64,000 nt of DNA from Labyrinthula sp. Ha (Eukaryota; Sar; Bigyra; Labyrinthulida; Labyrinthulaceae), in contig JAALGZ010000033.1 in the NCBI GenBank assembly GCA_015227615.1, positions 1-64,000 on the forward strand. Reading direction: 5' to 3'. The position numbers and the translations under genes were made by a program. Positions 22,982-34,093 of the stretch are shown in pieces. The notes under the pieces were generated by a model. It was given only the letters and a program-made list of their open reading frames with translations, was not told the origin of the DNA and did not search any database. The number at the start of each line of letters is the position of its first letter. Position 1 is the first letter of the stretch.

Positions 22982-24556
22982 CTAGAACCTACTGATATCT
23001 CTGCCAAGAAAGAATGATTTGAACCAGTACATTGGAATAAGAAGCTTATTCGCAAAACTTGTTTGCATTCCCCAGTAAGCACTTCTCCAAGTAAGAAAAC
23101 TTCCTAAACCCTGTAAATATCCACTAACACCGAGCTTTCCGCCACCTAAGTTCAAGCCACCCATGCTGCTAAAGTCGATCGCTCCTTTAAAGGTTCCAAA
23201 TGTTACCATTGAGAACAAGCCTTTATATTTGAAGTCGACAAAATTAGAAGTGTCGCCGTCTATCAGCTTCATATTCAGTTGTTTTGCTAAATAATTACCC
23301 TGCTGCTTAGCAACTGCAGCCAACGGAGCCAAAGGTTCGTTTGCAGAAACTGCGCAATCACCAAGAGCAAATACATTGCTCAGAGGTGGTCCGGTTTTTT
23401 GTACTAAATTCAATGTTGAATCTATTAAAAGACGATTTCCTGGGCCTCTTTCGGTGTCTTGGAAATTATTTTCTACAAACTTAACTTGCTGTAACCCAGC
23501 CGACCACACGATAAGACCTGTTTTTATCTTCTCTGGCTCTGCTGAGTTATTTGACTCTATAGTTATTTCTTTACTTTTATCAGAATACCCCCTTACGGCA
23601 GTATTTATAAGAACTTCAATTTTAACACCCTTTTCCTTGGTAGAAAAGTTTTTTGTTATAATCTGTGCAAGAGAGGGATGAAAACTTGGAAGTATTCTCG
23701 GACCAGCTTCAATAAGCTTAATAGAAACATATTTCTCCAAGTGTGGGTAACTTTTTCGGAGATCTCTCTGCACAAGATCACGCAGTTCTCCTGCGAACTC
23801 AACACTAGTTGGTCCTCCACCAACAATTATGAAACTTAATAGTCTTCTAATATTATCCTCTGCATCTTCTAAATGTTCTGTAGAATCATATTTCGTCGCA
23901 GCTCTTTCATAACACTCTACGATTCTATTTCTGAGCTGCCTAGCATGATACAAATGTTTCAAGAAGAATACAACATTATTTTCGTTTTCCGCTATTCCTG
24001 GGGTATTGAAAGTATTTGTTTTTGCCCCGCATGCTACAACTAGGTAGTCATAATTAAGTTCAAAATTTTCTGTTTCATGGGGGAAGATGGAACGACAAGA
24101 TATAGTTTGCTTGTTAAAATTCACATCTAATCCTTTGGCATGTGAAAAACCATCAAGTCCTTTTATCCCTCGAATAGGTTCCTGTATCGCTCTAAACTCT
24201 AATGTACCTACAGCACTACTCGGCAATAACGGAGTAAAGAGAAAATCTAAACTATGACCAGTAAAAGTAAGATTACGATTCGAAGGAGAAACACAGTGCA
24301 CAGAAAATTTTGACTTATCAATTTTCTGCATGAAGCAATACGCACCCCATCCACTACCGACCACCACGATTTTCTTCCGATTGTCGTCCTGAGTTCTTTG
24401 ATTTCGTTCCGCACTTAAGCTTGTAGAAAGGCCGGCCAAACCATTGTTGCTTCCATGCAGCTTTATTGTAGACAACTTTTTTCCAATCGAATAACATAGC
24501 TGAGTATGACTTGGTATCTTTATCGATCTCTTTGCTATCATTCTCATTCTCAACAT
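22982..24556 (-). CDS. NDH2: Type II (alternative) NADH:ubiquinone oxidoreductase
   Basis: The protein is 524 aa from the first ATG (24556). The N-terminus (MLRMRMIAKRSIKIPS) is basic, hydroxylated and free of acids, as expected for mitochondrial import. Two Rossmann dinucleotide motifs are seen: KIVVVGSGWGAYC (FAD, about residue 63) and FIIVGGGPTSVEFAGEL (NADH, about 245). The second FAD contact VFALGDCA and the quinone-side segment PLAPLAAVAKQQG follow. The C-terminus has the family's membrane-binding amphipathic helices and FLTWRSAYWGMQ...FFLGRDISRF, typical of NDI/NDE proteins. The enzyme passes electrons from NADH to ubiquinone without pumping protons. No EF hand is inserted between the motifs. 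Whether it faces the matrix or the intermembrane space is not shown. It is intronless. Confidence 0.93.
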   Translation of the reverse strand: MLRMRMIAKRSIKIPSHTQLCYSIGKKLSTIKLHGSNNGLAGLSTSLSAERNQRTQDDNRKKIVVVGSGWGAYCFMQKIDKSKFSVHCVSPSNRNLTFTGHSLDFLFTPLLPSSAVGTLEFRAIQEPIRGIKGLDGFSHAKGLDVNFNKQTISCRSIFPHETENFELNYDYLVVACGAKTNTFNTPGIAENENNVVFFLKHLYHARQLRNRIVECYERAATKYDSTEHLEDAEDNIRRLLSFIIVGGGPTSVEFAGELRDLVQRDLRKSYPHLEKYVSIKLIEAGPRILPSFHPSLAQIITKNFSTKEKGVKIEVLINTAVRGYSDKSKEITIESNNSAEPEKIKTGLIVWSAGLQQVKFVENNFQDTERGPGNRLLIDSTLNLVQKTGPPLSNVFALGDCAVSANEPLAPLAAVAKQQGNYLAKQLNMKLIDGDTSNFVDFKYKGLFSMVTFGTFKGAIDFSSMGGLNLGGGKLGVSGYLQGLGSFLTWRSAYWGMQTSFANKLLIPMYWFKSFFLGRDISRF

Positions 24557-26768
24557 TACTCCGAATGCTTTAACGGAAGAGTTAAGCACTACTCTATTAA
24601 ACACGTCATTAGTTAACTTACACAACTAGAATCGTAATATCTTTTACCAAGGGATAAGAGAGAAATATCATGGAAAAAAAATGAAGCGTAGTTCATAAGG
24701 TAGAGGAAACTGGAAGAACTTATTAAAAACAAAACACATAGGTTTAGAAAAAGTTATAGAACATCCTTTAGAGAAATATCAACTCAATCTAATGTTTACC
24801 AGCAGGCAGTATCACGTTAGTTTGAGCATTAGATCTTCCAAGTTTTCTTTCTTGCACCAAAGAATTAATTTCTTTGTAAATACATAGTCTTAAATGAAAT
24901 TTTTGTTTCCGTGTTAGATATTATATGGGTGCTTCCTGATATTTTTCTTTAATGTGGGAAGGATGCATCCGGAGCATTCCAAACAATACTTCTTTATCTC
25001 TTTAGAAATAAAACTATGAACAACTCTTCATCCCAAAATTGACTAAGAAGCGTTACTTTCTACTCTATTCAGATCGTTTCTAGGACCCTATAAGCGTGGA
25101 ATTAAGCTGTAGAAAATAATCAGCAAAACATAGGCAAGATATTTTTTTACAACCCGAGTTAAACTTTTATTCAAGATAATTCTGTTTGGCACTTATTCCC
25201 CAATGAAAAATCTTCACTACCACCCTTAACTTTTTTCTATTAGTAGAGCTCTCATTTTAAGATATTGCTTTTACACTTGATTATGTTCTAGGAGCAAAAC
25301 TCACAGCAACCAGATTTTCATCAGGAGTAGTTCTAACCGTATGGAGAGAAAAGTTTTGCAATAGGCCTTTATATAGCGGAAAGGTTTTTTGCATTTTACA
25401 CTTCTGATGCAAAAATGGGTAAAACTTATTATTCCACAGCTGAGCTCAAATATATGTTTTCATAAGACATATCCCAGACTATTGACAACTGCGAAAGGAG
25501 ACAGGACTTTAGTATGGAGGCAATAATTTTAATCAGTAGACGCTCTGTCTTTGGCTTTGCTGCTTCAGAACCAAATCTTACTGTTTAAGATTGGTTCTTG
25601 TACATTTGTTAAATAGTAATAAAAATCCTTTAAACATCCTTGGCGTGTAAGTGTTGACATTGTGTTGTCCCAATAACTGAAAACTTCTCTATTTTTCTCA
25701 TTTGGGAAATACTGTGGCAAGTAAGTAAAACTTTTCATTCGCTGTGAAAAACAATAAGGGAAGAATTCCTCAAGTATAGTTCTATTCTATATGTATTACT
25801 TTCTTAACCACTGCATCAAGGAGGCCAGTAAATTAAGTGATGAAGTTGGAAAGTTATTTCCTAACGCTACTGTGCTTCTGTTAAGGACATGTGCCGTATA
25901 AGACACGCAATAAAGAAAGCTAGCAGAAAAAAGGAACGGATGCTACAAAAGAAAAAATGTCTACAGTAACACATATAAGCCAACAGCTTCTTACTTGGTA
26001 AGAATTTAGTTAGTTTCTCTTGTACTCTTTTTGATTTTCACTTGAATTTAACTAAAAAATGGCAACGTTCCGGAAGGTAGTACTCCAGTATAAACTAAAT
26101 AAGTTAGGTTAGTATTTTCATTTAGTTGTTTCCCAGGTAAGAAACTCTTTGCGATTCTTAAAAAGTTCTTAGGTACATTTATGTGATTTCCCATATACAC
26201 TCTAGTTAACCCTAAACATATACTAAGGTTTAAGTGTTGGTAGACAAGAGCCAATTTTCACTGAGTTGATGGTAAAAAGATACTAACCTTGGGCTAATGA
26301 AAGACGTCCCACTAGTCTGTGCGATCGATGTACAATGCCATAACAAAGTGAGAATAGATTAATCAAGATCTGATTTTAATTTGATATGTAGATTCAACTC
26401 GTGCTCCATAACGTTCAGACCTAGGAACTTGCTACAGAAATATTAAATGAATTCTCAAATCAACAAAGCCAATGATACTAGATACGAATGCTCTAATCAG
26501 TTATTCGGCAACAACTATGCTTTATTTTAGTTTGAATTATCTATAGTAAGAATAAATACTGAAACCTCTTAAAATCATCAAAAAGAATCCACTGCAAATT
26601 AACCACCTTGAGAGCACCTCCTCATGGAAACACTCATAAATACAAAAAACAAACCCAGGAACTATTTTTGCAGTAAGTACAACTCCTTCACTAGAAGAAG
26701 CTATCAGAAAAAATAAACAAGAACACAAAATAATGAAGAAAAAGAGGCATAGTAATTTCCATCACTTC
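24557..26768. other. Spacer without recognised features
   Basis: This lies between two minus-strand genes. The part next to 24557 is the presumed promoter of NDH2; the part before 26769 is the 3' flank of the AFK-like gene. Short open frames (26048-26254 and 26537-26728, minus strand) have no recognisable domain. I see nothing else. Confidence 0.5.
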
Positions 26769-27993
26769 TTAAGATTTGAGACTCTTGGATATTCTGTGAC
26801 AATGCCTGATCATTGCTTGTACAAAATCCAGTAACCCATCCTGCAGTTCAAGCTTAAGTTCCAAACTGCATTCATTCAAGACATTAACTCCTTGCTCCGC
26901 TATAACTTCTGCATTGGTTGCAGAATGTTTCTCGGAAACCTCATGTATCCCACTCTTCATGCCGTCAATAAATACCCCAACTTTGTCTCTTGGATTGAAC
27001 TCGACATTTGAGTGCAAATTTGCCTCCATGAAAAGAAACATGGGTTCCAGCTCCTGCATTACCTTATCAGTTTCTTGATCTTTGACGCAGTGCCAAAAAT
27101 CAGAAAACCTATTTATATATCTATCTCTCTTCAACTCGGTTGGCAAATACAAGGCTGAACTGTCTATAGGGATGACTTGCACTCCATGTAAGAGAACGTT
27201 AGAACTATTTCCTTCTCCTCTTCTCAAGAAGGGAAACCGGTCAATATTATTCAGAACAAGGTCTATAGTTGTTAATCTTCCAATTTCAAAGATGACTTCA
27301 TCTAGATGTTCTTCCTGAACCGTACTTTCCTGCAATTCGACTCCAGGGGCAAAAGTCATAAGCGAAAACCCATCTTGCAGGAAGAGTTTCGTATGCATGT
27401 TTATCGTAGAATCTCTTACAGTTTCTTTTGCAGGTCTTAGCTTTTCTTCAAGTCCTTTTTGTTGCCCTTTTGAAAGTAGACGATACGTAGGTGCACCAAA
27501 ACCAAACTTCTGTAAAAATAATGAGGCAAGTACTTCGTTTGGTAAGTTCAAAGAGTTTCTTTTCAAAACAAAAACACCATTAGAATGAAGTAGTTTCACT
27601 AAGTAGACACCTGGAGAACCTAGGCCTCCCTGAGCATGATGTACTCCATCCACACTAACAGTAAAAGGATTAAACGAATTTAGAGACACAGGTTCCCCAA
27701 GAGAAAAGTCAAACTCTAAAAGATCCTCAGGTTTGCTTATTTTTGGTGTCTTTTCAGATTCAATTTCTTTCAAAATTTCCTAAAGTATTAAACAAGATAG
27801 GGCAAGTTACTGAAGCCATCCAACGAACTTGAGCTGCGTTCCACATGAAGTGGTCCTCAATAACAAGATCAACTATATCTTCAATCATTGGATCTTCGGT
27901 GACTCCTTGATTCTCCCTGTTTAGTAAGATTCTATGGATACTGTTTTTCAACTCATCTCTATCAGGAGGAATATCTCCACCTTTCTTACTCAT
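26769..27993 (-). CDS. Actin-fragmin-kinase-like protein kinase (two exons)
   Basis: Exon 1 is 27811-27993 (ATG, 61 codons); exon 2 is 26769-27779. A 31-nt intron (27780-27810) joins them in frame, giving 397 aa. Without splicing, exon 2 would have no ATG start and a stop just upstream. The catalytic region matches actin-fragmin kinase: QGGLGSPGVYLVKLLHSNGV with a following VLKRN (nucleotide loop and ATP-binding Lys), ASLFLQKFGFGAPTYRLL, EIGRLTTIDLVLNNIDRFPF (catalytic loop with NNxDR) and GNSSNVLLHGVQVIPIDSSA (metal-binding Asp). In Physarum this family phosphorylates actin in the actin-fragmin complex; the kelch repeats of that enzyme are absent here. The substrate is therefore not certain. 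The gene diverges from the four-repeat membrane protein gene, 229 bp apart. Confidence 0.78.
27780..27810 (-). other. Predicted 31-nt intron in the AFK-like gene
   Basis: On the minus strand it begins GTAACTTG and ends TTTAATACTTTAG. Its removal joins codon TCA to GAA in phase 0 and fuses an ATG-started upstream frame to the kinase frame. Confidence 0.7.
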
Positions 27994-28222
27994 CTTTCTT
28001 CTTTCTTTGTAGAAAGTTGAAACTGCATTTGATCAAATCTCGTGATAATATTCTAGGGTTTCCATTCCTTTCTCGATAAGAAAATTGCAGACCCGACAAG
28101 TCGATTGTTTTGTCAAACACGGACACGTATTGAAAAATTTCCGATCCGAATACAAACCAACCTGGGATGAATCGTTTGCACAAGTAATACATTAAGAAGA
28201 GAATCGAGTATAAGTATAGAGA
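27994..28222. promoter_or_regulatory. Shared 229-bp divergent promoter region
   Basis: It separates the ATG of the AFK-like gene (minus) from the ATG of the four-repeat membrane protein gene (plus). Both promoters must lie here or overlap the genes. I found no convincing TATA box or named motif. Confidence 0.5.
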
Positions 28223-29965
28223 ATGAACGATGATGCAGACGATAGGGCTTCTTTAGCGAGAACCTCTCTATACCTACACACATTGCTTCTTACTTTCTCT
28301 ATTTTCACCATTACAGCTTCCCAAGTTGCTGATTCACTGACAAGCGCCCAACTAGATCAAGTTACAACTGCTGGAGTCTTCTCGGGTTTCACAATTATCC
28401 TCGCTTTGCCCAAGATACTCTTTTCCCTCGATAAATCTTCTGAAAAATATAATATAGATACCTGCTGCACCTCCAACTGGAATATTCTGTTTGCGCTTTC
28501 TCTCCTTATTATCTGGGTTACGGCAGTGTGCATTTTCACCTTTGCAGAAAATGGGCTCTTCAAGGAGCTTGGAACTGGTTACTTCTCTACATGGGCATTG
28601 CTTTTAACTTCCTCCTATCTTTTGTTTCATGAGAGACAAGTGGCATCATCCAACTTTTCTGCCTCCGCTTCTGTAATAGAAGCACTAGGAGATCCTTCAA
28701 AATACAGGATCTTCATTCTCGGTGTTGGTCTTGCGTCAATTGGCCTCCTTGCAGTCTCTTCAATAGAATGTAGTGGAACAGGATGTTCTACTAGAGAAGC
28801 TTTTGCTGTAATCTTCGCTGTTTGTCAGCTAGTTCTTCTCGGGTTTGTCGAGTACATTCTATATACTGGGCATTCAGATCTCACAAGAAATTTCAAAGTG
28901 CTTTCTCAGATTGCCCTAGGATTGCTGTTGATATCTTTCAGCTCTGTAGCTGTTTTCTCTGTGTATGGATTTTTCTCAGATGCACAGATTGCCAATGGGT
29001 TCATAACAACTTTTGCATCTTTCTTTTTCAGCTATGGATTGCTTTCTGCATTCACACAAATGACTGACGTTTCAGACTCCCAATTTCTCTTGACTCATGA
29101 AGTTACCCATATTGCTGTGGTATTGATGTATATCATCGGATTGATGGCATCTACAGAGGGTGAAGATTACTGCAGCGACCAAGTCTTACGGTTCGAGGAA
29201 GAAAATAGAACAAGAACCTTTGTAAATGACTGCGATGATTTTCGAATGTTTGCACTCGTTCAAAACAGTATTTACTTTGTCGTCATTGTCCTCAGTTTTT
29301 GTCTTTTTCATGCGACGAATTCTACTGAAACATCTGGACCCTACAGACTAGCCCAGATTCTTGCAGTGGGACAGTTCATTTCAGCCATGGTGCTAACTTT
29401 TCCTACGGAAAGTCCCTTCAGCTCAACAAGTGCTGGTTATGTTTCCTCTTGGGGAGCGCTAATTTTACTAATAAGATGGGGAACAGAGCTGGCTCCAAAT
29501 TTTGCTACGAATCCAAACACATTCGCCCACTACCTGGGGGGCAAAGTAGATTACGGTGGATACAAAGTTGGAATGGGTTCTGAGTCAGGAGGGACATTAC
29601 GATGGAGTTTTGCCTTGATGCTTGGTTGTTTAATTGTGCTACTTGCAGTTATTGTGACCTGTATTTTTCCGGACGAAGTTTCAAATGGATTAGGCGAATG
29701 TGATATGGAAAATGGAGAGCTTTGGGTAATTCTCTCTTGTGTACTTACTTTTCTCCTTTTCATGATTCTTCTTTGCGCTAGTAGGATGGCATCTAGAGGA
29801 AAACTGCCTTTTAGGATCAAAACGACTCTAGTTCTTCTTTGGACTCTTAATGCGGGCTTCTTCACCCTTCGTGGACCGTTTGAAAACATCCAGGGAAACG
29901 GATTTTATGGTACGTGGTTTACGTTAGTCGCTGCAGTAAATCTGTTTACAAATCACGAGAGCTGA
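28223..29965 (+). CDS. Multispanning membrane protein built of four repeats
   Basis: The protein is 580 aa, ATG at 28223, stop TGA. About 14-16 hydrophobic helices fill the sequence. Four units of roughly 120-150 aa can be seen, each of about four helices and each ending with a similar signature: GTGYFSTWALLLTSSYLLFH (about 117-136), ANGFITTFASFFFSYGLLSA (about 256-275), SAGYVSSWGALILLIRW (about 404-420) and GNGFYGTWFTLVAAVNLFTN (about 558-577). The signature, G-(Y/F)-x-(S/T)-(W/F)-x-x-L, sits at the last helix of each unit, and the protein ends right after the fourth. Extramembrane loops contain paired cysteines (CSGTGCS; DYCSDQ with NDCDD) and possible N-glycosylation sites. There is no signal peptide. 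I do not recognise a named family or function; it could be a transporter or a tetraspan-like scaffold. Confidence 0.8.
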   Translation: MNDDADDRASLARTSLYLHTLLLTFSIFTITASQVADSLTSAQLDQVTTAGVFSGFTIILALPKILFSLDKSSEKYNIDTCCTSNWNILFALSLLIIWVTAVCIFTFAENGLFKELGTGYFSTWALLLTSSYLLFHERQVASSNFSASASVIEALGDPSKYRIFILGVGLASIGLLAVSSIECSGTGCSTREAFAVIFAVCQLVLLGFVEYILYTGHSDLTRNFKVLSQIALGLLLISFSSVAVFSVYGFFSDAQIANGFITTFASFFFSYGLLSAFTQMTDVSDSQFLLTHEVTHIAVVLMYIIGLMASTEGEDYCSDQVLRFEEENRTRTFVNDCDDFRMFALVQNSIYFVVIVLSFCLFHATNSTETSGPYRLAQILAVGQFISAMVLTFPTESPFSSTSAGYVSSWGALILLIRWGTELAPNFATNPNTFAHYLGGKVDYGGYKVGMGSESGGTLRWSFALMLGCLIVLLAVIVTCIFPDEVSNGLGECDMENGELWVILSCVLTFLLFMILLCASRMASRGKLPFRIKTTLVLLWTLNAGFFTLRGPFENIQGNGFYGTWFTLVAAVNLFTNHES

Positions 29966-30038
29966 AACGTGAAAATATCCTTCGTCGGTCAGTCTGCTCG
30001 TACGATATTATAGTAACGCGCTAGAACATAGTATTAAT

Positions 30039-31390
30039 TTAATGTCTGTTTAAGCCAATCTCCACAACACCCTGAACCTCCTTCTCAATCTGTGTGGGAT
30101 CAGCGAGATCATCGATCCAGTCTTGCGGAACACCCTTATCTCCCCCAACTCCATACAAAGATCCAAGAATTGCACCAAGTAGAACTCCTCTTCCAGTTGT
30201 ATGTCCTCCCAGCTTAGCATTCGCAAGCAGTGTTTTCTTAAAACCCAGATGTACATACTTTTTCAGCAAAAAGCAAATCGTCACGGTGGCCATTTCCATG
30301 TAGCAGGCAGGTCCAAGGTGCTTCCAGAGCAGCTCGTTATCATTGAAATCTGTCTGGGAACTTTCTTCGATAATAGCTTCCACATATTCCTTCATTGTTT
30401 CTTCACGAAACTCCAAATGCTGCTGCCATTTTTCATCCTTTGGGATTTTCTCAGGCGTGTTCGCATAGGTTTTGAACATCTGCCCAGGGGTTATTTTAGC
30501 AGCCCTAGTTCTTGACATTAATTTATCTAGAAGCTCGTAAAACCAATTTAAATCATCGTCAGGACTAAATTTAAGAAGTGGAAAAAAAGCACGAATGTTT
30601 ATGATGAATAATTTTTTGTAAAAAAGGTACCCAGAGTACATAACCAGCTGAAACACTTAGAGATTTATGTGTCATCTGCTGAATTTCTATACCTCTTGCG
30701 ATTAAATAAGGTGCTGGCTCATTTATGTGTGCAAAAATAAGAGGGAGATAGATATTTAATCCATCTATTGCATTCACATCCCAAATGAACCTCTCATCAA
30801 ATGCAGACTTATGATATGGAAGATGAAGTTCATCAAATTGTCTAAAATACTCCCTCAAGTATCTGAAGTAACATGAAACAAAAGCAGAACCTGTCATAGT
30901 AGAGATCATTAGATGCGTGAACTTGTCCCTTATCATCTGGGTGGTCTTTAGGATTAGTAGTTGTGTAGTTGAAAAAATTCTCCGCGTGTTCTTTTGGAGA
31001 ATAAACCTCATAAAAAGAATATTTATCTCCAACTTTGCCATAGTTTTCATTCAGTTGTCTCATGAGAAGTCTAGCAATGCACATGTTATGCGTGTTCTGT
31101 CCTTTCTCCAATGTCTTGTGGTAATGAACACCTTCTTCCATAAACCCCTCTGAGAAAATATCTTTATGATCAAAATATATGTCGGTTTCTCCAATATATG
31201 GAAGTTTCTTTATTCCTCCTGCCGTGTGAATTGCTGGAGCTTTTGATAACCCCATGTTGTCAATGTCGGGGAAAGCTTCCATCAATTTTTTAGTGTCATA
31301 GTACCAATGGAATGGAAAATTATAGCTATCTGAAACAACAAATCCATATAACGCCCCTTTTAGTTTATCTGATTTGGAAGTATTTGTCAT
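30039..31390 (-). CDS. ADP-ribosylglycohydrolase-family protein (three exons)
   Basis: Three exons (30891-31390, 30593-30862, 30039-30564) joined across two 28-nt introns give one 431-aa frame; no single frame encodes more than half of it. Family features are LKGALYGFVVSDSYNFPFHW at the N-terminus, THNMCIARLLMRQL, EIQQMTHKSLSVSAGY, TVTICFLLKKYVHLGFKK, and the C-terminal NAKLGGHTTGRGVLLGAILG and SLYGVGG. In classical ADP-ribosylhydrolases the first element has a GDA(L/A)G Asp, the second a DDT and the last a (D/G)TDT cluster, which hold two Mg2+ ions. Here they read SDSYN, NTHNM and GGHTTGR, so most metal ligands look replaced. Related divergent branches with GGxxxxRG are known. The activity is therefore uncertain; a pseudoenzyme or a different hydrolase is possible. 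The gene converges with the four-repeat membrane protein gene, 73 bp between the stop codons. Confidence 0.8.
30565..30592 (-). other. Predicted 28-nt intron 2 of the ADP-ribosylglycohydrolase-like gene
   Basis: On the minus strand it begins GTGCTTTT and ends TTAAATTTAG. Splicing joins CAT-TC to T-CCT, keeping the frame (HHKHS then PDDDLNW). Confidence 0.75.
30863..30890 (-). other. Predicted 28-nt intron 1 of the ADP-ribosylglycohydrolase-like gene
   Basis: On the minus strand it begins GTTCTGCT and ends GTTACTTCAG. Splicing joins GAC-AG to A-TAC, giving LYYDRYLREYF, the expected helix in this family. Confidence 0.75.
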
Positions 31391-32139
31391 TAGTTGGTTT
31401 TCTTGGACTCTACCACCTTCTACTTCGTATCTTTCTCGGCGAAATCAAAAGTAGCTACAAAGGCCATGTGGCCTTCCATCTACCTGGTAACGCAATATTA
31501 TATGAAAAATATTCAAAGTAGCATCAGATGGGATCGGTTTTTTTTATACATGTGACAAAGAAGCACGGAATCTGATTGGCTGAGTGAAAAAAAAATCCAA
31601 ATTGGCCATAATAAAATTTTTACTTGGACAAAATTTTGAGGTAGTGGAGCATAAAATTGGGTCATATAGCCAAAGTTTGAAAATTTGTATGTAGATAAAA
31701 TATGGATGGGTCTGGAAACAAAGCGAAGTGCGCTACAAGTTAGCAAGTAAACAGTAAAAGTTAAGAGCTTAATGTTAAAGTGTTTTTTTCTTCTTCTGCA
31801 TATTCTATGGAATTACATCAATTTCTGTTTTAACTGAAATTAATCCTTAAGGTTCGGGTTAGCTTACCCCTTTCCTCTCCATTCAACCCTCGATAAAGAA
31901 GAGGGTTAACTTAATGTTTTTCCCTATCTTCAAAACAGACACTTTCAAACATGCGAAAAAGTTAATTAACAAATATTCGACGCAATGCATTTAAAGTCTC
32001 AAGACCATTAATCTTAAAGAATAAAACAGAGAAAATTTAGGTTTTTGCTGAAATTAAAATTTGAAACTCATGTGTTCTAGACATATAAAAAAAATTAGTG
32101 CTATATTAAGAATGTTCTACTTCAGTTCCTGTTCTTACA

Positions 32140-32275
32140 AAATAAATCCATCATGAACTCTTAGTTTTCCAATATATAAATCCTTCCTCTTGAACATTTG
32201 CTAATATAAATTCTTCTTCTTGAACTCATGCAAGTATAAATCCATCTTCTTGCACTCATGTGTTGAATACATGAT
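32140..32275. repeat. Imperfect minisatellite, about four units of ~31 bp
   Basis: Units share the pattern TATAAATCC-ATCTTCTTG-AACTCATG-CAAG with substitutions; three clear copies start near 32175, 32205 and 32236, and a more diverged copy starts near 32142. Confidence 0.65.
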
Positions 32276-34093
32276 TCTTGAACGCAACGCGAAAAAATTA
32301 AAGAATGAGAAGATGTCTCAGCCCTCTCAGTGGGAGCCTTTCATGCTCCCCGCCTCTTTATAAATATCACCCGCCTGGGGGCGTCAACTTTTCCATCGAC
32401 TTCATCAACATTCTTTTTCTGATAGATTTCTTGAGATTTTGGATTTACAATTTGAGCAATTTGAACTAGATCCAATAGATTGCCGTGTGTTTTTGGCACA
32501 TGTACCAATAAAACTAGATCCGGAATCAAACTTACGTTCTTGAAATGAGCAAAAAAATACTAAACTTTCCCTCTGTTCTCTCTGGCTATAAGAAAAAGAG
32601 AATAATTAAAAATATTGTTCAGCGATACCCAAGATAGGGTGGTTGATATCACTTCTCTGGCTAGATCTAACAGACTGTTTCAACTGAAATTGAACCCTAA
32701 GAATTAAAGTTATTCTTTATTGGACATGAGAGTCAATAGTACTAAGCTAAGTAAATTTTATTCTCCCTCAATAAAATTGTCGAATACTTAGTTAATTTGA
32801 GAAAACATCATATTCTTTAAGCATGGAAACTATATTCTTAGGTTCTTACAACTACTTAGAGTTTTTGTTTCTGGGGCTTTTCTTGCTGCGAAAGCTTAAA
32901 CCATTCAATGAGTTTATTATTTATTCTGTAATATATTTCATAAAGGATTTCAAGACATCTTTTGTAAAGTTTGTATACTTTAACAACTTTCAGCTATGTT
33001 GAAACGAAGTAAAGTTCAACTTGGGTGCAGAATGAAATTTCAGCCAGGTTCTTAATAAAATCCTCGACAACTGAGGAGGGGTAGGATATCCTTGGGAAAT
33101 GTTGAATGAGAAGGAACAACTTTCATAATTTTCTTGAAATAAGGGCCAACCTGTCCATACAGCTTCTCATTTTGTTAGTAAAACCTATGGTTATATCCTT
33201 TATGTATTGCTACCAAAGTAGATCTTAACTCGGGTTTGAATGTTACTTTTTTCTTAAGTCAATTATTTCTTGATATCCCGAATCCTTAAAGTAAGATATT
33301 TTCGGTACACCAACTTGCATATAGCGTTAATTTTGTGGCTCTCTAAACAAAACTTACAAGACCCTTCAAGAAATGCTTGGAAATATTGAAACTATTTTGA
33401 TAAATGAATGGGAAAATACCCGCAAATGAAATAGATTTGTCAAAGAACTTGCCAGTGAGTGTGTGAGCAATAAAAATTAAACAATGCAATTTCTCATAAC
33501 CTCGAAAATCTGGTTTCACCTAGTTTCAGAATTTTCGTTTTACAATAAATATTTTCCCAGATTGCACTCCTGTATGCTACACTTGTTTTGGTATAGGAAC
33601 AATTGGTAGCATACGGAGAATTTTACGAGCTAACTAATGGAGACTTTAATGAACATCTTATTCTTGGGGTTAAGTAAAGCTAAGGTCTCGGTTTACTTAA
33701 TAATATATGAACAAGCGGTGTAGTACTACGATCGACATGACAAGCGTTTCATATTCCCTTTTGGTTATGTCATATTTGTTATTACATTGAAATTTTGTCT
33801 TCTCCAAATATAACAAAGTTTTGTAGATTACTGGAGAAATGTAATGTATATTTCTTAGAACTGTCAGAGTCTTAGTCCATGCCACATACTTGCATGATAA
33901 ACATACTCCAACATAGATTTTCATAGCTGAAATAAGAAATGGTCCTTAAACAAATTTCTCACTTCCAAATCAAGTTGTTAAGTCTCCGTCATTAAGATGC
34001 ACTATTTACTTTTACTACACATTCTTAAGAATATACTTATTTTTAATAGGCTTTGGGTATTTCAAGAATTGTCATATAATTTCCATAAGGCTG

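Noticed and set aside
29551-29889. 112-codon minus-strand ORF
   Set aside because: Shadow of the four-repeat membrane protein; basic low-complexity content without domain.
32330-32400. Possible tRNA or structured RNA around the GC-rich hairpin
   Set aside because: The short GC-rich inverted segments do not form a cloverleaf and no T-loop consensus is present.
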